A DNA stretch of 35,406 nt, taken from the NCBI GenBank assembly GCA_003963315.1, contig RXJP01000095.1, positions 1 through 35,406 of the forward strand. Direction: 5' to 3'. Made by a program: the position numbers and the translations under genes. Positions 30,371 to 35,406 of this stretch are shown here, in pieces. The DNA comes from Rhodocyclaceae bacterium (GTDB lineage: Bacteria > Pseudomonadota > Gammaproteobacteria > Burkholderiales > Rhodocyclaceae). The notes beneath the pieces are model-generated. The model saw only the letters and a program-made list of their open reading frames with translations, ran no database searches and was not told where the DNA came from. Within the stretch, counting starts at the first letter, position 1, and the number at the start of each line of letters is the position of its first letter.

Positions 30371-30409
30371 GTGGAGCACAATATTTCCAATGTGAAATAT
30401 TTTATCCAC
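30371..30409. promoter_or_regulatory. Perfect AT-rich palindrome, operator-like
   Basis: AATATTTC (30380-30387) and GAAATATT (30394-30401) form a perfect 8-bp inverted repeat around six bases. It is flanked by GTGGA (30371-30375) and TCCAC (30405-30409), giving a nested dyad of 39 bases. It is unusually AT-rich for this genome and lies 20 bases before the HD-GYP start codon. It may be a repressor/activator operator or an mRNA leader hairpin; the protein that would bind it is unknown. Confidence 0.55.
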
Positions 30410-30428
30410 AGCGCTTTTTGGCCCTACC

Positions 30429-31565
30429 ATGGTGCTGTCGAACGGAGAGGAAGCTTTTGTGCCGGCACAGCCCCAGACCCTATTGATCGTCGACGATTCC
30501 CCGGAGAATCTGGACGTTCTTGGCGGGCTGCTGCTGCCGCACTACCGGGTGCGGGTGGCCACCTCCGGAGAACGGGCCTTGCGCATCGTCGAGTCCCAGT
30601 CCCGGCCCGACCTGATCCTGCTTGACGTGATGATGCCCGGCATGGATGGCTACCAGGTCTTCCAGCAACTGCGTGCCAACCCCGCCACCCGTGACATTCC
30701 GGTGATCTTCGTCACCGCCATGGACAGTTCCGAGGCGGAGATGCACGGCCTGGAAGTGGGCGCGGTGGACTACATCACCAAACCCATCGAGCCCACGGTG
30801 CTGTTGGCCCGGGTGCACACCCAGCTGGAACTCAAGCAGGCGCGGGACTGGTTGCGGGATCAGAACAGCTATCTCGAGGCCGAAGTGGCCAAACGCATGG
30901 CGGAGAACGAACTGATCCAGGAAGTGGGCATCCGCGCCTTGGCCCATCTTGCGGAAACCCGCGACCCGGAAACCGGCAACCATATTCGACGCACTCAAGG
31001 TTATGTGCATTGCCTGGCCCAGGGCCTGCGCAACCGGCCCCGCTTTGCCGCCACCCTGAACGACCGCTATATCCGCCTGCTGACCAGATCGGCGCCCCTC
31101 CATGACATCGGCAAGGTGGGTATTCCCGACGCCATCCTGCAAAAGCCCGGCCCGCTGAATGCGGCGGAATGGGAGATCATGAAAACCCATGCCAAGCTGG
31201 GCAGTGATGCCATCGACCTGGCCGAACGGGATGCCGCGACGCCGGTGGAATTCCTCTCCCTGGCCAAGGAAATCGCCCATTACCACCACGAAAAATGGGA
31301 TGGCAGCGGTTATCCGGACGGCTTGACAGGAGAGGCCATCCCCATCTCCGCCCGCATCATGGCCCTGGCCGACGTGTTCGATGCCTTGATCTCCGACCGG
31401 GTTTACAAACCCTCTCTGTCCTATGAACAAGCCCGGGACATCATCATCGCGGGCAGGGCCTTGCACTTCGACCCGGACGTGGTGGATGTGTTTACCGCCG
31501 AATTTTCCGAGTTCTGCAAAATCGCAGATCAACATCGCGATGGCACCCAGGAGCACATGCCGTGA
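30429..31565 (+). CDS. HD-GYP response regulator (probable c-di-GMP phosphodiesterase)
   Basis: This 378-residue cytoplasmic response regulator resembles RpfG. The N-terminal receiver domain (about 16-135) has an acidic pocket (VDD, 21-23) and phospho-acceptor Asp66 in LLDVMMPGMDG. A linker helix and an HD-GYP domain (about 165-365) follow. The HD motif is at His225-Asp226 in HDIGKVGIPD and the GYP motif at 294-296 in HHEKWDGSGYPDGL, so it should hydrolyse c-di-GMP when phosphorylated. It overlaps the next gene by four bases (GTGA). Two dyads precede it. The cognate kinase may be the sensor downstream. Confidence 0.93.
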   Translation: MVLSNGEEAFVPAQPQTLLIVDDSPENLDVLGGLLLPHYRVRVATSGERALRIVESQSRPDLILLDVMMPGMDGYQVFQQLRANPATRDIPVIFVTAMDSSEAEMHGLEVGAVDYITKPIEPTVLLARVHTQLELKQARDWLRDQNSYLEAEVAKRMAENELIQEVGIRALAHLAETRDPETGNHIRRTQGYVHCLAQGLRNRPRFAATLNDRYIRLLTRSAPLHDIGKVGIPDAILQKPGPLNAAEWEIMKTHAKLGSDAIDLAERDAATPVEFLSLAKEIAHYHHEKWDGSGYPDGLTGEAIPISARIMALADVFDALISDRVYKPSLSYEQARDIIIAGRALHFDPDVVDVFTAEFSEFCKIADQHRDGTQEHMP

Positions 31566-32461
31566 GTCACCCCATCCACATCCTCTTGGCCGAGGACGAA
31601 GAAATCATCGCCATCATCATCCAGGACCTGCTCGGCGCCCAAGGCTATCAAGTCACGACCTGCAACGACGGCCTGGCCGCCTGGAACCAGCTCCAGGCGG
31701 CGCCGAAAACCTACGATGTCGTGTTGTTGGACCGGGGCCTGCCGGGCCTGGACGGCATGGAGGTGCTGCGCCGGATCAAGGCCGAACCCGCCCTGGCCCA
31801 TATCCCCGTCATCATGGAAACCGCCCAGGGGGATCAGGACAGCATCCGCGAAGGCCTCAGCCAGGGGGCCTACTACTACCTGACCAAACCCTTCCAGCCG
31901 GACGTGATGGTCGCGGTGGTCAAGGCGGCCCTCCAGCAGGGGCAGGAACTGCGGGAGATGGTGGACAGCGTGCGCCGTTCCGAACGGCCCCTGGCGCTGA
32001 TGTACAACGGCGCCTTCCGCTTCCGGGACCTGGAGGAAAGCCGCCTCCTGGCCAACTATCTGGCGCGCACCTGTCCCGAGCCGGGCCGGGCGATCCAGGG
32101 CCTGCAAGAGCTGCTGATCAACGCCGTCGAGCACGGCAACCTGGGTATTTCCTACGAGGAAAAAGGCGACCTGGTGCTGCAAGGTACTTGGCAGGACGAA
32201 GTCCAGCGCAGGCTGCATCTCCCTGAATACTGCGAGCGGTATGTGGAAGTGCGCTTTGAACGGGGCGACGAATCCTTGCGCTTCACCATCCAGGACCAGG
32301 GGGAAGGCTTTGCCTGGACCGACTATCTCGAGTTTTCCCCTGATCGCGCTTTTGACTTGCACGGCCGCGGCATCGCCATGGCCAGCAAGCTGAGTTTGGA
32401 TAAGGTCGAATACCAGGGCCAGGGCAATGTGGTGGTCGCTACGGTCAATCTACTGAACTGA
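31562..32461 (+). CDS. Response regulator with a HATPase (RsbW-like) output domain
   Basis: This 299-residue protein starts at GTG overlapping the HD-GYP stop. The receiver domain (1-125) has Asp57 in LLDRGLPGLDG and a KPF switch lysine. The C-terminal half (about 150-299) is a GHKL-type ATP-binding domain: N-box LQELLINAVEHGNLGI, DQGEGF, and HGRGIAMASKL. It lacks a dimerisation/histidine-phosphotransfer domain, so it resembles the anti-sigma kinases of the HATPase_c_2 family rather than a sensor kinase. It probably controls a partner (sigma-factor or anti-anti-sigma) according to the state of its receiver; no such partner gene is in the window. Confidence 0.88.
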   Translation: MSHPIHILLAEDEEIIAIIIQDLLGAQGYQVTTCNDGLAAWNQLQAAPKTYDVVLLDRGLPGLDGMEVLRRIKAEPALAHIPVIMETAQGDQDSIREGLSQGAYYYLTKPFQPDVMVAVVKAALQQGQELREMVDSVRRSERPLALMYNGAFRFRDLEESRLLANYLARTCPEPGRAIQGLQELLINAVEHGNLGISYEEKGDLVLQGTWQDEVQRRLHLPEYCERYVEVRFERGDESLRFTIQDQGEGFAWTDYLEFSPDRAFDLHGRGIAMASKLSLDKVEYQGQGNVVVATVNLLN

Positions 32462-32496
32462 ATTCGGGCAAATCCGTTACGCCAAAATCCACAGTC

Positions 32497-35406
32497 ATGC
32501 CCTCAAACCCCATGCCTCAGCAATCTCCACAGGCGGCGCGAAGAAGCGCCCTGTCCATTGTTCTGCTCTACGCCATATTTGCCGGCCTATGGATTCTGCT
32601 GTCCGACAAACTGGTGCAATGGTTGACCACCGACCCCGCCCGGGCTGCCTTGGCCAATACGTTGAAAGGCTGGCTGTTCGTCCTCGTCACGTCGCTATTG
32701 CTGTTTCGCCTGATGCAGCACTGGAAGGGCTACGCCTCGTCAACCGACGGCGTCGACCATGGGCGGCGGCCGTCCCTGGTCCTGACCTTGATTTTGACCC
32801 TGATCGTCCTCCTGACAGCCTTCGCCGCCGGTCAGAACTTTGTGGCCCAGCGCGACCTGGAAGTGGCCCGGCTCCAGACCATTGCCGATATCGAAGCCCG
32901 GGAGATCGGCAAAGGCATACGGGAACGCATAGACCTCGCGGTATTCGTGCAAACCCATCACCAGCTAGCCAACCAGTACACCTATTGGCGGACCAACCAC
33001 GATCGCGTCAGCGGCGACCTATTGCGAACGCAACTGGATCAACTGCGTCAGACCCAAAACCTCACTGCTATCCAATTGCTCGATGAGCAGGGGCGGCATC
33101 TGTGGGGCAGCGCCAATGTACCGGCCGATCTGCCTCCAGCACTGAAGGGGGCAATCGAGAAAAGCATCGCCGACCATCAAGTCCATTGGGTGGGGCCTTA
33201 CCGTGACGACTCGGACATGCTGAGCCTTGATTTCATTGCGCCCATCATCACGGCCAACGGGCACCCGCCCTTGGTGGTGCTGCATACCAATCCCGACGAC
33301 TGGCTGTACCACACCTTGCAGAGCTGGCCGGTGCCCAGCAATAGCGGTGAAACCCTGCTCGTCCGTCGCGAGGGTGATCAGGTATTGTTCCTCAACGAAT
33401 TACGCCATCGCCAGGACACCGCCGCCAAGCTGAGCATTCCCTTATCCGCGTCCGCATTGCTGGCAAACCAGGTCCTTGATGGTGAGGCCGAAGCAGGCCA
33501 ACGGCTGGAAGGGGAAGACTATCGCGGCGTGGCCGTTCTGGGTGTTGCGCAACCGGTGCCCGGCACCGACTGGTTGCTCATTGCCAAGATCGATCGCAAC
33601 GAACTGTATGCGGCAATCGCCCAGAGCACCCTGTGGATTGTCCTGGCCGGCTTGATGGCCCTGTTCGTGGCTGCGGCCGGCACCTATTTGCTGCGTCAAC
33701 GGCATCAATTGGCCCTGGCCGCCGGCGTACAGCAGGCCCAAGCCGATCGCCTGCGTTCCCTGCAACTGCTCTCAGCGATCGCCGATGGTTCCAATGACGC
33801 CATCTTCGCCCAGGACACGGCGGGCCGTTACATCCTGTTCAACCGGGCGGCCTGCACCGCTGTCGGCAAACCGGAGGACGAAGTGCTGGGCCAGGATGAC
33901 CACGCCATCTATCCAATCGCCCAGGCCGACGTGCTGGTGGCCATCGGTCGCCAGGCCATGGCGGAGAACCGCAATATCACCACCGACGAAATCCACCTCA
34001 GCACCGCCCGCGGGGAAAGGACGTTCTTCAGTACCCGGGGGCCCCTGCACGATGCCGAAGGCCATGTGGTGGGTAATTTCGGCATCCATCAGGACATCAC
34101 CGAGCGCAAGGCGAACGAGCAGGCGGTCAGGGAGAGCGAAGCCCGGTTCCGTGCCCTCGTGGAACAGTCCCTTGCCGGCATCTACATCATCCAGGATGGC
34201 CGTTTCCATTACGTCAATCCCGTCTTCGCCACGATCTTCGGTTATGACGCGCCGGAAGAACTGATCGGACTCAGTGCCGTGGAGCGCGTCATCAGTCCGG
34301 AGTGCCGGGAATTGGTAGTGGAAAAAATTCGGCAACGCCTGGCGGGGGAAAAAGAAGTCGACCATTACACCTTTACCGGCCTGCGCAAAGACGGCAGCCG
34401 CATCGAACTGGAAGTCCATGGCCGTGCCTTCGATTACCAGGGTAGGAGGGCCGTGATCGGTGTCATCCTCGATATCACGGCCCGCAAAGCAGCGGAAGAC
34501 GCCCTGCGGGCCAGCGAAATCCGCTTCCAGGATATTGTGCAGGCCTCCGCCGACTGGGTTTGGGAAGTGGATGCTGAAGGCCATTACACCTTCGTTTCAG
34601 ACAGCGTGAAGGACATCTTGGACTACACGCCCGCAGAAGTTCTGGGTAAAAAGCCCATGGATTTCATGCCGAAGGACGAAGCCATCCGCGTCACCGCCGG
34701 ATACGCTTCCTTCGTCGAAAGACAAGTGCCTTTCCGCGACATGGAGCACTCCAGTCTGCGCAAGGATGGCAGCCTCTGCTATGTCCGCGTCAACGGTGTG
34801 CCGGTAAAGGACAAAGATGGGCACCTCGTCGGCTACCGAGGGGTAGGCCGAGACATCACCGAACGGAAACGGGCCGAGCAGGAATTGAAAAACAGCGAGG
34901 TCCGGTTCCGTACGCTCTTCGACAATGCCTCCGTCGCAATCATGATCCATGAGCAGGGCACCCTGAAGGTCTTGGATGCCAACCCAAGGGCAATCACGGC
35001 ACGGGGCTATGCCACGCTGGAAGAACTACAGCAGGGAAAGTTCTGGAGCACCTCTCCCTATGGTTACGAAGACGCCTTGCTACTGGGACACAAAGCCGCC
35101 AGTGAAGGCCCCCAGCATTTTGAATGGCGTCGGGACGGCCCCAACGGCGAGGTGTTCTGGGACGACGTGATGCTCAGCGAAATATCCCTTGGCGACGAAC
35201 AGCGGATGCTATCGATCGCCGTGGACATCACCGCGCGCAAATCGGCGGAAGAGGCGCTGCACACCAACGCCCGCTATCTGAGGGCATTGCTCGACAATTT
35301 CCCCTTCATGGTCTGGCTGAAGGATACTGAAAGCCGTTTCCTGGCTGCGAACAAAGCTCTGGCCCAGGCCGCCGGCCTTGCCGACCCCGAGGAGTTGAAG
35401 GGCAAG
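32497..35406 (+). CDS. Membrane-bound multi-PAS sensor protein (C-terminus beyond the window)
   Basis: An open frame of 970 codons runs off the right edge. The N-terminus has two close hydrophobic segments (about 17-36 and 55-72, with YAIFAGLWILLSD), a third near 88-106, an extracytoplasmic sensor region (about 110-370) and a further TM helix (about 377-399). At least five PAS/PAC units follow, beginning near residues 429, 551, 677, 804 and 928 (for example LVEQSLAGIYIIQDGR). DITERK/DITARK endings separate several of them. The output domain (histidine kinase, GGDEF or EAL) is not visible. An ATG at 32512 is an alternative start. It lies 35 bases after the REC-HATPase gene, probably the same operon. 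Confidence 0.88.
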   Translation, partial: MPSNPMPQQSPQAARRSALSIVLLYAIFAGLWILLSDKLVQWLTTDPARAALANTLKGWLFVLVTSLLLFRLMQHWKGYASSTDGVDHGRRPSLVLTLILTLIVLLTAFAAGQNFVAQRDLEVARLQTIADIEAREIGKGIRERIDLAVFVQTHHQLANQYTYWRTNHDRVSGDLLRTQLDQLRQTQNLTAIQLLDEQGRHLWGSANVPADLPPALKGAIEKSIADHQVHWVGPYRDDSDMLSLDFIAPIITANGHPPLVVLHTNPDDWLYHTLQSWPVPSNSGETLLVRREGDQVLFLNELRHRQDTAAKLSIPLSASALLANQVLDGEAEAGQRLEGEDYRGVAVLGVAQPVPGTDWLLIAKIDRNELYAAIAQSTLWIVLAGLMALFVAAAGTYLLRQRHQLALAAGVQQAQADRLRSLQLLSAIADGSNDAIFAQDTAGRYILFNRAACTAVGKPEDEVLGQDDHAIYPIAQADVLVAIGRQAMAENRNITTDEIHLSTARGERTFFSTRGPLHDAEGHVVGNFGIHQDITERKANEQAVRESEARFRALVEQSLAGIYIIQDGRFHYVNPVFATIFGYDAPEELIGLSAVERVISPECRELVVEKIRQRLAGEKEVDHYTFTGLRKDGSRIELEVHGRAFDYQGRRAVIGVILDITARKAAEDALRASEIRFQDIVQASADWVWEVDAEGHYTFVSDSVKDILDYTPAEVLGKKPMDFMPKDEAIRVTAGYASFVERQVPFRDMEHSSLRKDGSLCYVRVNGVPVKDKDGHLVGYRGVGRDITERKRAEQELKNSEVRFRTLFDNASVAIMIHEQGTLKVLDANPRAITARGYATLEELQQGKFWSTSPYGYEDALLLGHKAASEGPQHFEWRRDGPNGEVFWDDVMLSEISLGDEQRMLSIAVDITARKSAEEALHTNARYLRALLDNFPFMVWLKDTESRFLAANKALAQAAGLADPEELKGK

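Overview
The window is a GC-rich bacterial chromosome segment, most likely from a betaproteobacterium near Rhodocyclales/Azoarcus-type lineages. This placement is inferred from gene content: a Urt transporter followed by urease genes, metH behind an S-adenosylhomocysteine (SAH) riboswitch, DUF1840 and DUF1223 proteins, and many c-di-GMP/PAS signalling proteins. Almost every gene is on the + strand; only DUF1840, an alpha/beta hydrolase and cca are on the - strand.

Layout. (1) 1-6916: urea uptake and urease. The tail of urtD is followed by urtE, ureD, ureA, ureB, a complete cyanase gene (cynS), ureC, ureE, ureF and ureG. Three palindromic intergenic repeats sit between urtD/urtE, cynS/ureC and ureE/ureF. 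The genes import urea, hydrolyse it with a nickel enzyme matured by UreDEFG, and can also convert cyanate to ammonia and CO2. (2) 6917-16580: a lower-GC accessory block that looks like a defence island. It holds a small excisionase-like HTH protein, overlapping hsdR-hsdM-hsdS (type I restriction-modification), a RhuM-family gene with a replaced 3' end, a coding-like remnant, an unrecognised protein and a TIGR02391 protein with a HEPN-type RNPKAH motif. A 17-bp near-identical motif lies in inverted orientation near both ends. (3) 16586-20528: promoter -10 box, SAH riboswitch, cobalamin-dependent methionine synthase metH and a strong hairpin behind it. (4) 20628-26304: DUF1223 thioredoxin-like protein, TauE/SafE permease, dCache-GGDEF diguanylate cyclase, LysE/RhtB exporter, RsuA-type pseudouridine synthase, a frameshifted cupin and a CheZ-like helical protein. 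(5) 26304-28953: a 135-bp MITE-like element inserted exactly at a stop codon, then DUF1840, hydrolase and cca on the - strand. (6) 29025-30277: a small membrane protein, a Rossmann/DUF2520 protein whose stop codon lies inside the following tRNA-Arg(CCG), and a clear terminator. (7) 30327-35406: two palindromic operator-like sites, an HD-GYP response regulator, a REC-HATPase protein translationally coupled to it, and a multi-PAS membrane sensor that runs off the window.

The least explained parts are the 14.3-16.4 kb end of the defence island, the cyanase inside the urease operon, and the signalling operon with its operator-like palindromes. Calls rest on reading the sequence and on remembered family motifs; no database search was run.
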